The notes beneath the pieces are model-generated. The model was not told the origin of the DNA. It saw only the letters and a program-made list of their open reading frames with translations, and made no database searches. This document shows positions 48,400 through 57,468 of a stretch of 64,000 nt of DNA, piece by piece. Positions within the stretch are counted from its first letter, which is position 1. Every line of letters starts with the position of its first letter. This stretch comes from Citrobacter farmeri (GTDB taxonomy: Bacteria; Pseudomonadota; Gammaproteobacteria; Enterobacterales; Enterobacteriaceae): the NCBI RefSeq assembly GCF_019048065.1, contig NZ_CP077291.1, forward strand, positions 3,906,001 to 3,970,000. Reading direction: 5' to 3'. A program made the position numbers and the translations under genes.

Positions 48400-50061
48400 T
48401 TAATGTAACTGCTTGAGTAAACTGGCGAGACGCGCATTGCCACCGGCAATCGGCGCCCACTGATAATGCACAACCGGCGTGCCGCTGCTTTGCAGATCCA
48501 GCGCGAAACTGCGCAATCCGGCATTGATAACCTGTACGCCATCCAGCAACGTGTCAGGTTCGGCGGAAGGACGGGCGTCCTGATGATGTGTCAGGCTGAT
48601 AGCAAGCAGCACCGCCTCCTCCAGGGTTTCCACCACGGCGATGCCTGCGTCACGCAGGATATCAATTTGTCCGCTACGCCCCTGCGGGTCGGCATCGGTT
48701 CCGGTCATGGTGGCGATAGTTACCAGCGGCGCGCTCCGCGTCGCACGAACCCGTTCGATTGCCTCAACAACCGCGCCCGCCGGGTCGGCGCAGGCGCCAT
48801 AGCCCAGTACCACATCCAGCAGCAGTACACCCACGTCCGGCATCGCTGCCAGCTTTTCGATTTCAATACTGCGGGTTGTCGGGTCGATCATCGGATGCGG
48901 TCTGCCTAACGTGTAGCTGTCATCCCCCAGATCAACAATGCGATGGCCCTGCGCGTCGAGCATGACGCCAGCAGCGTGGCTTTCGCTTACCGGTACACCC
49001 AGCCCGGCCGAAAGCAGCATCGCCGCCTCCGCCGCGAGGGTTCCACCGGCATACAGACCATAAATACCTTTCCCTGCGACCTCGGGTTGAATCAGGCGCT
49101 GCTCCGCCACACGCATTAGCAACACGGCCAGTTGGGCGGCATCCGAGAGTGAATCCGCCAGCCAGACGTTCCCCTCACGACGCTGTTCCGGTTTATTGCC
49201 GAGAAAGAGCGCAACCACCGGTTTCCCCACCTTCTGCATTGCATTAATAATACGGGTTCTGACCTGCGGTGACGGCGGTTTGGAGACAAACGCGATCACT
49301 CGCGTGGCATCATCGGCAGCCAGCATCTCCAGCGCCGTTAATGCACTGATGCCGCCCACTTCCGCGCTCAGATCGCGCCCTCCCAGGCCGATGGCATGAC
49401 TGACGCCCTGTTGATGCAGCGCGATCTGCGAGGTAACCTCCTGAATGCCGGTCCCGGATGCCCCTATCACGCCAATCCCACCTTCTGGTAACACGTTAGC
49501 GAAAGCCAGGGGACTACCGGCAATCATCGCCGTCCCGCAGTCCGGTCCCATCACGATTAGCCCCTTTTCGCGAGCCAGCGTTTTCAGCTCGACTTCCTGC
49601 TCCAGCGGCACGTTATCGGAGAACATCATCACGTTCTTACCCGCCAGCAGCCCCTCTTTCGCCACCGAGGCCGCATACTCCCCGGCAACCGAAACCAGCA
49701 GCAGATTAGCCTGCGGCAATTTCTGGCACGCGCTCTCCCAGCGGCGCGCCTTCAGCAGTTGTTGTGAACTACCCGAGGCACTGGCAATCGCACTCAACTC
49801 TTTTTCCAGCTGGTCGCGAATTAATTCGAGGATCTCGGGTTGCTCATCATGCGTTCGTACCGCCACACAAATATCGTTCGGTGTGGCTTCAGCAAAATCG
49901 TCATGCCAGAAGCCCGTGGAATCCAGCATCGCTTTATTCGCTGGCGTTCCCATCATGACGGAAACCTGGTCGACTTCCGGGCGCTCACTTAATTTCCGGG
50001 AAATAATCATCAGGCTGACGGAGTCCTGAAAGCTTCCCTTTTTAATAAAGGCGTAAATCAT
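48400..50061 (-). CDS. fdrA: Oxamate carbamoyltransferase subunit AllF-like (FdrA)
   Basis: A 553-residue FdrA/AllF protein. It resembles succinyl-CoA synthetase: the middle has the nucleotide/CoA-binding type loops IVMGPDCGTAMIAG and GVIGASGTGIQEVTSQIAL, and the C-terminal half has a second ligase-like domain (VLLLDVVLGYGACADPAG). With AllG and AllH it is expected to split a carbamoylated substrate with phosphate. It lies 12 bp after the MFS gene. Named fdrA in E. coli from an ftsH-related suppressor effect. Confidence 0.87.
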   Translation of the reverse strand: MIYAFIKKGSFQDSVSLMIISRKLSERPEVDQVSVMMGTPANKAMLDSTGFWHDDFAEATPNDICVAVRTHDEQPEILELIRDQLEKELSAIASASGSSQQLLKARRWESACQKLPQANLLLVSVAGEYAASVAKEGLLAGKNVMMFSDNVPLEQEVELKTLAREKGLIVMGPDCGTAMIAGSPLAFANVLPEGGIGVIGASGTGIQEVTSQIALHQQGVSHAIGLGGRDLSAEVGGISALTALEMLAADDATRVIAFVSKPPSPQVRTRIINAMQKVGKPVVALFLGNKPEQRREGNVWLADSLSDAAQLAVLLMRVAEQRLIQPEVAGKGIYGLYAGGTLAAEAAMLLSAGLGVPVSESHAAGVMLDAQGHRIVDLGDDSYTLGRPHPMIDPTTRSIEIEKLAAMPDVGVLLLDVVLGYGACADPAGAVVEAIERVRATRSAPLVTIATMTGTDADPQGRSGQIDILRDAGIAVVETLEEAVLLAISLTHHQDARPSAEPDTLLDGVQVINAGLRSFALDLQSSGTPVVHYQWAPIAGGNARLASLLKQLH

Positions 50062-50073
50062 TACCGCTACCTC

Positions 50074-51297
50074 TTATGTACGTTTTTCTTTCAAAAACAG
50101 CATGGCAACCAATCCAACAACTAGCAGAATGGCTGACACATAAAAACTGGATGCCAGGCTGCCCGTTATATCGCGCGCCGCACCGGCAATAATGGGAGCA
50201 AGAATGGAGGAACTCATGCCGATAAAATTAAATAAGCCAAACGCGGTGCTGTAATTATTTTCATCGACGCTATCAGCAACCAGCGCAACCAGCACAGGAT
50301 CCAGCGCCAGTTTGCCGACGAGGCCGTAAACACACAGCGCGACAATCACACCGGTCATATTTGGCATCCAGACAATAGACAGCATGCTGAGGATCGCCAC
50401 CGGGACGAGGAACATAATTAACGGTTTGCGCTTACCTAATTTGTCAGAGAGGCTGGAGAATAACAGCGCGCCGGGAATTGAAATCCAGGCCACCAGCGAA
50501 GAGATAAACCCGGTTTCGCTACCGGCAATACCGCGCTCATTTTGCAGATAATAGGGAAGCCAGGTCAGAATAACGAAGAAACCAAACAGGCTACAGAACA
50601 CCATAATATAGGTCAGAACGAGGTTGCGGTTTTTCAGGAGATCGCTGAATTTGCCTTTTTTCACCGGCTGACCGTCGGTATCTACGGTACGTTTCTTTTC
50701 TTTTACAAACAACCAGATCGCAATCCCCACCAGCACCGAAGGAACCGCCATCGCGTAAAATGGCATCCGCCATGAATGGCCCTGATCGTACACCAGCCAG
50801 CTTGAGGTCATCAGCCCCAGCGCGATACCAAAAGCCATACCGCTATTGATAATTGCGCTACCCAGCGAGCGGTACTTTTTAGGGATTTGCTCTGAAGAAA
50901 GGCCGTACTGAGGACCGTAGTAGGTCCCTTCTCCCGCGCCGGTTACCACACGAGCAAACAGCAGCATGTACCAGCTTTTTGCCCAGCCGGTAACTGCAGT
51001 GAACACGCCAAAGAGAATAAACCCTGGCACCAGCACTTTTTTCTTACCGATTTTGTCACCGAGGATTCCGGCCGGAACCTGTAATAACGCATAAGAAAAA
51101 TAAAACACAGAATTAAGAATGCCTAATTGCGTTCCACTTAAACCAAACTCTTTCTCCAGTTCACCCATCACCGGGTTCAATACCGTCCGATCGGCGTACA
51201 TGAAAATCCATCCCAGCCAGAACAGGAAAATGGTAACCCACCAGGCCGGTATTCCTTTTTTCTTCGTGACCTCAGTCGCTTCACATGATTCAGACAT
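50074..51297 (-). CDS. MFS transporter, anion:cation symporter-like, of the AllFGH operon
   Basis: A 407-residue, probably 12-helix major facilitator. YADRTVLNPVMGELEKEFGLS at the N-terminus and GDKIGKKKVLVPGFILFG (loop 2-3) fit the anion:cation symporter branch (hexuronate/glucarate/sialate carriers). It is the first gene of the operon with allF, allG and allH, so it is the likely importer of the carbamoylated anion used by AllFGH, perhaps oxalurate. E. coli's all cluster uses a different type of carrier (AllW-type allantoin permease). Substrate inferred from context only. Confidence 0.8.
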   Translation of the reverse strand: MSESCEATEVTKKKGIPAWWVTIFLFWLGWIFMYADRTVLNPVMGELEKEFGLSGTQLGILNSVFYFSYALLQVPAGILGDKIGKKKVLVPGFILFGVFTAVTGWAKSWYMLLFARVVTGAGEGTYYGPQYGLSSEQIPKKYRSLGSAIINSGMAFGIALGLMTSSWLVYDQGHSWRMPFYAMAVPSVLVGIAIWLFVKEKKRTVDTDGQPVKKGKFSDLLKNRNLVLTYIMVFCSLFGFFVILTWLPYYLQNERGIAGSETGFISSLVAWISIPGALLFSSLSDKLGKRKPLIMFLVPVAILSMLSIVWMPNMTGVIVALCVYGLVGKLALDPVLVALVADSVDENNYSTAFGLFNFIGMSSSILAPIIAGAARDITGSLASSFYVSAILLVVGLVAMLFLKEKRT

Positions 51298-51632
51298 AAA
51301 TAATCTCCCGGTAATATTTACCGCTGAACACCTCAGGTTATCTGACGATTGATGAGGCTTGATGTTTTAACTGTGCTCACCATATCGGGCCATGACGCCA
51401 TTTCGTTTGAGCAAAATCACACAAAATCCATTGTTATAAATTCCTGGGAACTGACCACAGCATTATTAAAAAAAGTCTAACAATCACTTTTTAAATATTT
51501 TAAACAAACCAATTAAAAATAATCCGAATTAACACGTTATTTTTATCAGTCAATAAGCTGTCGAATAAGTCACATTATAAAAAGTCAGTAACGTTATTTT
51601 GACCACGGGATATTTTTCACATTGAGATCATA
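51298..51632. other. Divergent control region, MFS-allFGH / carbamate kinase
   Basis: A 335-bp, very AT-rich gap between divergent transcription units. It holds a CRP/FNR-like palindrome at 51406-51421 and several TATAAA-like hexamers near 51570-51580. No ORF. The AllS-like regulator would be expected to bind here. Confidence 0.6.
51406..51421. promoter_or_regulatory. CRP- or FNR-like site in the allFGH/carbamate kinase control region
   Basis: TTTGA-GCAAAA-TCACA matches nine of ten CRP consensus bases. Read as FNR (51407-51420), TTGAG-CAAA-ATCAC matches eight of ten. Either would fit a low-energy, anaerobic or carbon-limited catabolic operon. Confidence 0.5.
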
Positions 51633-52538
51633 ATGAAAAAGAAACTGGTTATTGCGCTGGGTGGAAATGCATTATTACAGCGCGGAGAGATACTGAGCGC
51701 GGAAAACCAGCAGCGCAGCATTCAGGTTTTTGCGCAAAGGGTAGCGACGCTGGCCCGCGATTATCAACTGGTGATTGTTCACGGTAACGGGCCTCAGGTA
51801 GGGTTACTGGCGTTGCAGAACGCGGCATATACAGAATCTCCCGCCTGGCCACTTGATATACTGGTGGCCGAAAGCCAGGGAATGATTGGGGCTGCTATCG
51901 CCCAGGCGCTGACGCAAAACGTGGGCGGCACGCCGGTGACCACACTGATGACTCGGGTAGAGGTAGACCCCAAGGATGAGGCGTTTGCTACGCCGGGTAA
52001 ATACATTGGGCCGGTGTATCAACCCGATCAACAGGCTGAACTGGAGCAACGCTACGGCTGGACGATGAAGGCCGATGGGCAGTACATCCGTCGGGTCGTT
52101 CCCTCACCAATGCCGCAAAACATCCTCGACAGCGATGCCATCCAGATGCTGATGGAAGCGGGACATACGGTGATTTGCTGTGGCGGCGGCGGCGTTCCGG
52201 TGGTGACTCAGGGCGATGGATACCAGGGAACCGAAGCGGTGATCGATAAAGATCTGACGGCGGCGGTGCTGGCGAATGCCATCAACGCCGATCACCTGCT
52301 GATCCTGACCGATGCCGATGCCGTCTATGAACACTGGGGGACGCCGCAGGCGCGCGCATTACGACACGTGACAACAGAAGAGTTAGCACCTTTTGCGGCT
52401 CCGGATGGCGCAATGGGACCAAAAGCGGCAGCAGTGATCCATTTTGTTAAGCAAACCGGAAGTTCGGCGTTTATCGGCGCCCTCAAAGATGCACCGCAGA
52501 TATTAACGGGCGAGAAAGGCACCTGCGTGACACAGTAA
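51633..52538 (+). CDS. Carbamate kinase (AllK/ArcC family)
   Basis: A 301-residue carbamate kinase converting carbamoyl phosphate and ADP to ATP, ammonia and CO2. ALGGNALLQRG at the N-terminus, VHGNGPQVGLL and CCGGGGVPVV are family motifs. It stands divergent from the MFS-allFGH operon and supplies the energy-yielding last step. E. coli's equivalent (ybcF/allK) lies downstream of allFGH on the same strand; here it has been turned round. It ends before a REP and the fbaA terminator. Confidence 0.92.
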   Translation: MKKKLVIALGGNALLQRGEILSAENQQRSIQVFAQRVATLARDYQLVIVHGNGPQVGLLALQNAAYTESPAWPLDILVAESQGMIGAAIAQALTQNVGGTPVTTLMTRVEVDPKDEAFATPGKYIGPVYQPDQQAELEQRYGWTMKADGQYIRRVVPSPMPQNILDSDAIQMLMEAGHTVICCGGGGVPVVTQGDGYQGTEAVIDKDLTAAVLANAINADHLLILTDADAVYEHWGTPQARALRHVTTEELAPFAAPDGAMGPKAAAVIHFVKQTGSSAFIGALKDAPQILTGEKGTCVTQ

Positions 52539-52558
52539 ACGCCCTGCCGTTTGTTATT

Positions 52559-52596
52559 GCCGGATAGCAACGCCAACATGTCTTATCCGGCTTACA
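52559..52596. repeat. REP-like element between carbamate kinase gene and fbaA
   Basis: GCCGGATAGCAACG ... TTATCCGGC forms a REP-type palindrome in the convergent gap. Confidence 0.7.
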
Positions 52597-52616
52597 ACAT
52601 CCTCCGGCAGCAAAGC

Positions 52617-52645
52617 AAAAAAAAGGCTTCCCGAAGGAAGCCATT
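52617..52645 (-). terminator. Rho-independent terminator of epd-pgk-fbaA
   Basis: GGCTTCC and GGAAGCC pair around CGAA; on the minus strand the stem is followed by eight T. Confidence 0.9.
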
Positions 52646-52665
52646 TTGACAATCAGCTGACGACA

Positions 52666-53745
52666 TTACAGAACGTCGATCGCATTCAGTTCTTTGAAAG
52701 CCTGTTCCAGACGCGTGATCATGGAAGTCTGGCCAGCACGCAGCCATACGCGCGGATCGTAGTATTTCTTGTTCGGCTGATCTTCGCCTTTCGGGTTGCC
52801 CAACTGACCCTGCAGGTAAGCTTCGTTTGCTTTGTAATAGTTCAGAACACCTTCCCAGGTCGCCCATTGGGTATCGGTATCGATGTTCATTTTGATTACA
52901 CCGTAGCTTACGGAGTCTTTGATTTCCTGAGCAGTAGAACCGGAACCACCGTGGAAGACGAAGTTCAGGCTGTTGTGCGGCAGGTTGTGTTTCTTAGAAA
53001 CATAGTCCTGAGAGTCGCGCAGGATGGTTGGGGTCAGAACCACGTTACCCGGCTTGTAAACGCCGTGTACGTTACCGAAGGACGCAGCGATGGTGAAACG
53101 CGGGCTGATTTTGCTCAGCTCGGTATACGCGTAATCAACGTCTTCCGGCTGGGTGTACAGGGCGGAAGCGTCCATGTGGCTGTTGTCCACACCATCTTCT
53201 TCACCACCGGTGCAACCCAGTTCGATTTCCAGGGTCATGCCCATTTTGGACATACGCGCCAGGTATTTGGAGCAGATTTCGATGTTCTCTTCCAGTGACT
53301 CTTCAGACAGGTCGATCATGTGAGAAGAGAACAGAGGTTTACCGGTGGCCGCGAAGTGTTTTTCACCCGCATCCAGCAGACCGTCGATCCACGGCAGCAG
53401 TTTCTTCGCGCAGTGGTCAGTGTGCAGGATAACCGGAACACCGTAGTGCTCAGCCATCTGATGTACGTGGTGCGCACCAGAGATCGCGCCCATGATTGCC
53501 GCACCCTGAGGAACGTCAGTTTTCACGCCTTTACCCGCGATGAACGCAGCGCCGCCGTTGGAGAACTGTACGATAACCGGCGCTTTAACTTTTGCTGCGG
53601 TTTCCAGTACGGCGTTGATAGAGTCGGTACCCACGCAGTTAACTGCTGGCAGAGCGAAGTTGTTTTCTTTTGCTACCTGGAAAACTTTCTGTACGTCATC
53701 ACCGGTGATAACGCCAGGTTTTACGAAATCAAAAATTTTAGACAT
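52666..53745 (-). CDS. fbaA: Class II fructose-bisphosphate aldolase
   Basis: A 359-residue zinc-dependent aldolase splitting fructose-1,6-bisphosphate into the two triose phosphates. The Zn ligand His111 and catalytic Asp110 are in ILHTDHCAKK; FVFHGGSGSTAQEI gives another Zn His and the phosphate site. It lies 90 bp after pgk, the conserved epd-pgk-fbaA order. Confidence 0.98.
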   Translation of the reverse strand: MSKIFDFVKPGVITGDDVQKVFQVAKENNFALPAVNCVGTDSINAVLETAAKVKAPVIVQFSNGGAAFIAGKGVKTDVPQGAAIMGAISGAHHVHQMAEHYGVPVILHTDHCAKKLLPWIDGLLDAGEKHFAATGKPLFSSHMIDLSEESLEENIEICSKYLARMSKMGMTLEIELGCTGGEEDGVDNSHMDASALYTQPEDVDYAYTELSKISPRFTIAASFGNVHGVYKPGNVVLTPTILRDSQDYVSKKHNLPHNSLNFVFHGGSGSTAQEIKDSVSYGVIKMNIDTDTQWATWEGVLNYYKANEAYLQGQLGNPKGEDQPNKKYYDPRVWLRAGQTSMITRLEQAFKELNAIDVL

Positions 53746-53835
53746 GTTACGAGTCCTGTATCTTCGGCCTTGGAAAGGGGTGCGTGCTACTAAAGCGCGC
53801 TGAAAATTGGGCAGGTTTCCCTGCCCATGAGTGTC

Positions 53836-54999
53836 TTACTTCTTAGCGCGCTCTTCGAGCATCGCTACTGCAGGCAGAACTTTACCTTCCACGAATTCGA
53901 GGAATGCGCCGCCGCCAGTGGAGATGTAGGAGATTTTGTCAGCAATACCGAACAGGTCGATAGCAGCCAGAGTGTCGCCACCACCGGCGATAGAAAACGC
54001 GTCGCTGTCTGCAATCGCGTTAGCCACGATTTCAGTCCCTTTACGGAAGTTCGGGAATTCAAACACGCCAACCGGACCGTTCCACAGAATGGTTTTCGCA
54101 TTCTTCAGGATTTCAGCCAACTGCTGTGCAGAAGCGTCGCCGATATCCAGGATCTGCTCGTCTTCTTTCACGTCGTTTACAGATTTCAGCGTAGCTGCAG
54201 CGCTTTCAGAGAACTCGGTCGCAACGCGAACATCAGTCGGAACCGGGATATCACAAGTGGTCAGCAGACGTTTGGCTTCATCAACCAGATCGGCTTCGTA
54301 CAGGGATTTACCCACATTGTGGCCCTGAGCAGCAACGAAGGTGTTCGCGATGCCGCCGCCAACGATCAGTTGGTCAGCGATTTTGGACAGTGAGTCCAGA
54401 ACGGTCAGTTTGGTAGAAACTTTAGAACCACCCACGATAGCAACCATCGGACGAGCCGGTTCTTTCAGCGCTTTACCCAGCGCATCCAGTTCTGCTGCCA
54501 GCAACGGACCGGCACACGCGACGTCAGCAAATTTGCCGATACCGTGAGTGGAAGCCTGCGCACGGTGAGCCGTACCAAAGGCGTCCATCACGAACACGTC
54601 GCACAGTGCGGCGTATTTTTTAGACAGCGCTTCGTCGTCTTTCTTCTCGCCTTTGTTAAAGCGAACGTTTTCCAGAACCACCAGTTCACCCGCAGCCACT
54701 TCAACGCCGTCGAGGTAATCTTTTACCAGGCGAACCGGGTTAGACAGTTTGTCTTTCAGGTAATTAACAACCGGCAGCAGAGAGAATTCTTCGTTGTACT
54801 CGCCTTCGGTAGGACGACCCAGGTGGGAAGTTACCATGACTTTAGCACCCTGTTTCAGGGCCAGTTCGATGGTCGGCAGAGAAGCACGGATACGCGCATC
54901 GCTGGTCACTTTCCCTTCTTTAACTGGTACGTTCAGATCCGCACGGATAAAAACACGTTTACCAGCAAGATCCAAATCGGTCATCTTGATTACAGACAT
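53836..54999 (-). CDS. pgk: Phosphoglycerate kinase
   Basis: A 387-residue glycolytic kinase making ATP from 1,3-bisphosphoglycerate. The N-domain has [19 protein letters not shown] and [11 protein letters not shown] (3-phosphoglycerate binding); the C-domain has the nucleotide site [17 protein letters not shown] and GGGDTLAAI. It sits between epd and fbaA. Confidence 0.98.
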   Translation of the reverse strand: MSVIKMTDLDLAGKRVFIRADLNVPVKEGKVTSDARIRASLPTIELALKQGAKVMVTSHLGRPTEGEYNEEFSLLPVVNYLKDKLSNPVRLVKDYLDGVEVAAGELVVLENVRFNKGEKKDDEALSKKYAALCDVFVMDAFGTAHRAQASTHGIGKFADVACAGPLLAAELDALGKALKEPARPMVAIVGGSKVSTKLTVLDSLSKIADQLIVGGGIANTFVAAQGHNVGKSLYEADLVDEAKRLLTTCDIPVPTDVRVATEFSESAAATLKSVNDVKEDEQILDIGDASAQQLAEILKNAKTILWNGPVGVFEFPNFRKGTEIVANAIADSDAFSIAGGGDTLAAIDLFGIADKISYISTGGGAFLEFVEGKVLPAVAMLEERAKK

Positions 55000-55050
55000 G
55001 GTGAATCCTCTCGTTGATTCTTGATAAAGTTTTGCAGGCGCCTTCGCGCC

Positions 55051-56070
55051 CTACCTGAAACCTTTTGCAGCCATCGCTAACGTGGTGTCGAGCATTCTGT
55101 TAGCAAAGCCCCATTCATTGTCACACCAGACCAGTGTCTTAATAAGGTGCGCGCCACTGACCCGCGTTTGCGTACCATCGACAATGGCGCTATGCGGGTC
55201 ATGATTAAAATCGACTGAGACCAACGGTAATTCCGTATAGTCAACTATATCATGAAATGCACCTTGTGCCGCTTTTTGCAGCAACTGGTTGACTTCATTA
55301 GCTTTTACTGGCTTCTTCACCGTCACGCTTAAGTCGATTGCCGTGACGTTTATCGTCGGTACCCGCACCGCAATCGCTTCGAAACGATCGTTAAACTGCG
55401 GGAAAATACGGGTGATGCCAGCCGCCAGTTTGGTATCCACCGGAATGATCGACTGACTCGCCGCCCGCGTACGACGCAGGTCAGGATGGTATGCATCAAT
55501 AACCTGCTGATCGTGCATCGCGGAGTGAATGGTAGTCACCGTACCGGATTCTATGCCATAGGCATCATCCAATAATTTGATAATGGGAATAATACAATTC
55601 GTGGTGCAGGAAGCATTGGAGACGATGCGGTGTTCCTCGCGCAGTTGATCCTGATTGACGCCAAATACCACGGTGGCGTCGAGATCGTTGCTGCCAGGAT
55701 GTGAAAAGAGCACTTTCTTCGCGCCGGCGGCGATATGCGCCTCGCCGTGTTCGCGGTTCCCGTAGACGCCCGTACAATCCAGCACAATATCAACGCCCAG
55801 TTCGCGCCAGGGCAGCGCGTCAAGCGAGGGCTCATGCAGAATGCGAATCGCGTCGTCGCCAACCATGAGCTGCTCGCGCTCCTGGCGAACGTCCCATGCA
55901 AAACGTCCATGACTGGTGTCATATTTCAATAAATGCGCCATGCCCGAGGCATCCGCCAGTTCATTGATTGCCACCACGGTGATTTCCGCCCGACGTCCGG
56001 ATTCATATAAAGCACGAACCACATTACGTCCGATGCGACCGAAGCCATTAATCGCTACGCGTACGGTCAT
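55051..56070 (-). CDS. epd: D-erythrose-4-phosphate dehydrogenase
   Basis: A 339-residue GAPDH-family enzyme oxidising erythrose-4-phosphate to 4-phosphoerythronate for pyridoxal phosphate synthesis. The Rossmann start [18 protein letters not shown] and the catalytic Cys155 in [10 protein letters not shown] are clear. First gene of the operon, with Cra- and CRP-like sites upstream. Confidence 0.97.
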   Translation of the reverse strand: MTVRVAINGFGRIGRNVVRALYESGRRAEITVVAINELADASGMAHLLKYDTSHGRFAWDVRQEREQLMVGDDAIRILHEPSLDALPWRELGVDIVLDCTGVYGNREHGEAHIAAGAKKVLFSHPGSNDLDATVVFGVNQDQLREEHRIVSNASCTTNCIIPIIKLLDDAYGIESGTVTTIHSAMHDQQVIDAYHPDLRRTRAASQSIIPVDTKLAAGITRIFPQFNDRFEAIAVRVPTINVTAIDLSVTVKKPVKANEVNQLLQKAAQGAFHDIVDYTELPLVSVDFNHDPHSAIVDGTQTRVSGAHLIKTLVWCDNEWGFANRMLDTTLAMAAKGFR

Positions 56071-56192
56071 AGATCTCCTGCAAGGCTATCCCGATTCAGA
56101 TGTGGCTGACAGAGTAATCCAGCGCATCGTTCAGGGAAACCTTACCTGTCGCAAACTGCGACTGATTGATTATTTGTCGAACATTTAATCGA

Positions 56193-56206
56193 CTGAAACG
56201 CTTCAG
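56193..56206. promoter_or_regulatory. Cra (FruR) site upstream of epd
   Basis: CTGAAACGCTTCAG is almost a perfect palindrome of the Cra half-site TGAAAC and lies 123-136 bp upstream of the epd ATG. E. coli epd-pgk is repressed by Cra. Confidence 0.75.
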
Positions 56207-56264
56207 CTAGAATAAGCGAAACGGGGAATAAAAGGAATGATTGTCCAGTTGGAGAAGACAGTTA

Positions 56265-56280
56265 TCTGACCTACATCACA
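56265..56280. promoter_or_regulatory. CRP-like site in the epd upstream region
   Basis: TCTGA-CCTACA-TCACA differs from the CRP consensus core at one base. It could activate epd and/or the divergent ECF operon, whose -35 box begins 65 bp further on. Confidence 0.6.
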
Positions 56281-56344
56281 TTTCCGCCCCCACTATCACG
56301 GAATTTATTCCAGAATCGCGAATAAGCGTAGCAAGATCTTTTCG

Positions 56345-56373
56345 TTGCCGTGGCGAAAATCCTGATTTATATC
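56345..56373 (+). promoter_or_regulatory. Promoter of the PPC-ECF transporter operon
   Basis: TTGCCG (56345-56350) and TATATC (56368-56373) are 17 bp apart, about 63 bp before the first ATG of the operon. Confidence 0.6.
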
Positions 56374-56389
56374 AGAGAGCACATTCGTC

Positions 56390-56410
56390 AGCGTCTATAT
56401 GATTGACGCT
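56390..56410 (+). promoter_or_regulatory. Leader stem-loop ahead of the PPC gene
   Basis: AGCGTC and GACGCT pair around nine bases in the predicted 5' leader. A second short element, CCGA-GTC-TCGG (56415-56425), overlaps the GGAG ribosome-binding site, so translation could be modulated by structure. No known riboswitch is recognised. Confidence 0.4.
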
Positions 56411-56435
56411 ACGTCCGAGTCTCGGAGACCAGCAA

Positions 56436-56879
56436 ATGATGACCACATCAATTCCCCCTGCATCAGAAGCCCGCTTTTACGCCCTTCGCCTGCAACCAGG
56501 CCTGGAAGTTTTTTCCCAACTCCATGAATTTATTCAACAGCACTCGCTACGCGCCGGCTGGATCGCCGGTTGCACCGGCAGCCTGACGAATGTCGCTCTG
56601 CGCTATGCCGGACAAGAAACAACAACATTGCTGACGGGAACATGGGAGGTCATTGCACTGAATGGCACGCTGGAGTTGACCGGCGAGCATCTGCACCTGA
56701 GTGTCTCAGATCCGCAAGGCGCGATGCTCGGCGGACATATGATGCCTGGTTGTACCGTGCGCACAACGCTTGAACTGGTGATTGGCGAACTCACAGCACT
56801 GGAGTTTAGCCGTCAGCCCTGCCTCCTTTCCGGCTATGACGAACTGCATATCTCACCCCGTGTATCAACGACTCAGTAA
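56436..56879 (+). CDS. PPC/DUF296 domain protein
   Basis: A 147-residue single-domain protein of the PPC (plants and prokaryotes conserved, DUF296) family: FYALRLQPGLEVFSQLHEF, AGWIAGCTGSLTNVALR and the C-terminal LHLSVSDPQGAMLGGHMMPGCTVRTTLELVI with the conserved GG and His. PPC proteins form trimers; bacterial members have no settled function, although DNA binding is claimed for plant relatives. ATG 56436 was chosen for its spacing to GGAG. It is the first gene of an operon with an ECF transporter, 10 bp before the S component. Confidence 0.75.
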   Translation: MMTTSIPPASEARFYALRLQPGLEVFSQLHEFIQQHSLRAGWIAGCTGSLTNVALRYAGQETTTLLTGTWEVIALNGTLELTGEHLHLSVSDPQGAMLGGHMMPGCTVRTTLELVIGELTALEFSRQPCLLSGYDELHISPRVSTTQ

Positions 56880-56889
56880 GAGGTTACTT

Positions 56890-57468
56890 ATGGCGCGTCG
56901 CCCGTTTTCCAGCCAGTCTTTAGTGCTAATTGTCATTGCCATCGCGATTAATATGGTAGGTGGTCAGCTTATTAGCATGCTTAAACTTCCCATTTTTCTC
57001 GACTCTATTGGTACGTTGATCAGCGCCGTTCTGCTGGGGCCAGTCATCGGCATGTTGACTGGCCTGCTGACAAATTTACTTTGGGGTCTGTTAACCGATC
57101 CGATCGCCGCGGCCTTTGCGCCAGTGGCGATGGTTATCGGTCTCGTCGCCGGGTGGCTGGCACGGGCCGGTTGGTTTCGCACATTGCCAAAAGTGATCGC
57201 CAGTGGAGTCGTCATTACCCTGGCCGTTACGCTGGTCGCAGTGCCATTACGCACCACATTATTTGGCGGCGTAACCGGCAGCGGCGCCGATTTATTTGTC
57301 GCCTGGATGCACTCTGTTGGTCAGAATCTGGTGGAGTCTGTTGCCATTACCGTACTGGGGGCAAATTTAGTCGATAAAATTCTGACCGCGATTATCGTCT
57401 GGACCCTTTTGCGCCAGTTGCCGTTACGTACGACACGCCACTTTCCAACAATGTCAGCCGTGCGTTAA
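56890..57468 (+). CDS. ECF transporter substrate-binding (S) component
   Basis: A 192-residue membrane protein with about six hydrophobic segments and the S-component feel: small, Gly/Ala-rich, no ATPase. IAINMVGGQLISMLKLPIFLDSIGTLISAVLLGPVIG resembles vitamin/precursor ECF S proteins of the thiamin-precursor/unassigned groups. ATG 56890 was chosen for the AGAGG site upstream; the frame's longer start runs inside the PPC gene. It is joined directly to the T component (TAA then ATG). Ligand unknown. Confidence 0.75.
   Translation: MARRPFSSQSLVLIVIAIAINMVGGQLISMLKLPIFLDSIGTLISAVLLGPVIGMLTGLLTNLLWGLLTDPIAAAFAPVAMVIGLVAGWLARAGWFRTLPKVIASGVVITLAVTLVAVPLRTTLFGGVTGSGADLFVAWMHSVGQNLVESVAITVLGANLVDKILTAIIVWTLLRQLPLRTTRHFPTMSAVR

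Larger units (their letters stand above)
56071..56435. other. Divergent control region epd / PPC-ECF transporter operon
   Basis: This 365-bp gap holds a Cra-like and a CRP-like site for the epd side, then a sigma-70 promoter and a short structured leader for the ECF side. No ORF supported. It resembles the Salmonella-type arrangement rather than K-12, where epd is next to yggC. Confidence 0.65.

Noticed and set aside
45359..52538. Recent phage- or integrase-borne island
   Set aside because: No integrase, tRNA, direct repeat or IS end is seen at either edge and base composition looks like the neighbours, so the module is treated as a settled insertion.
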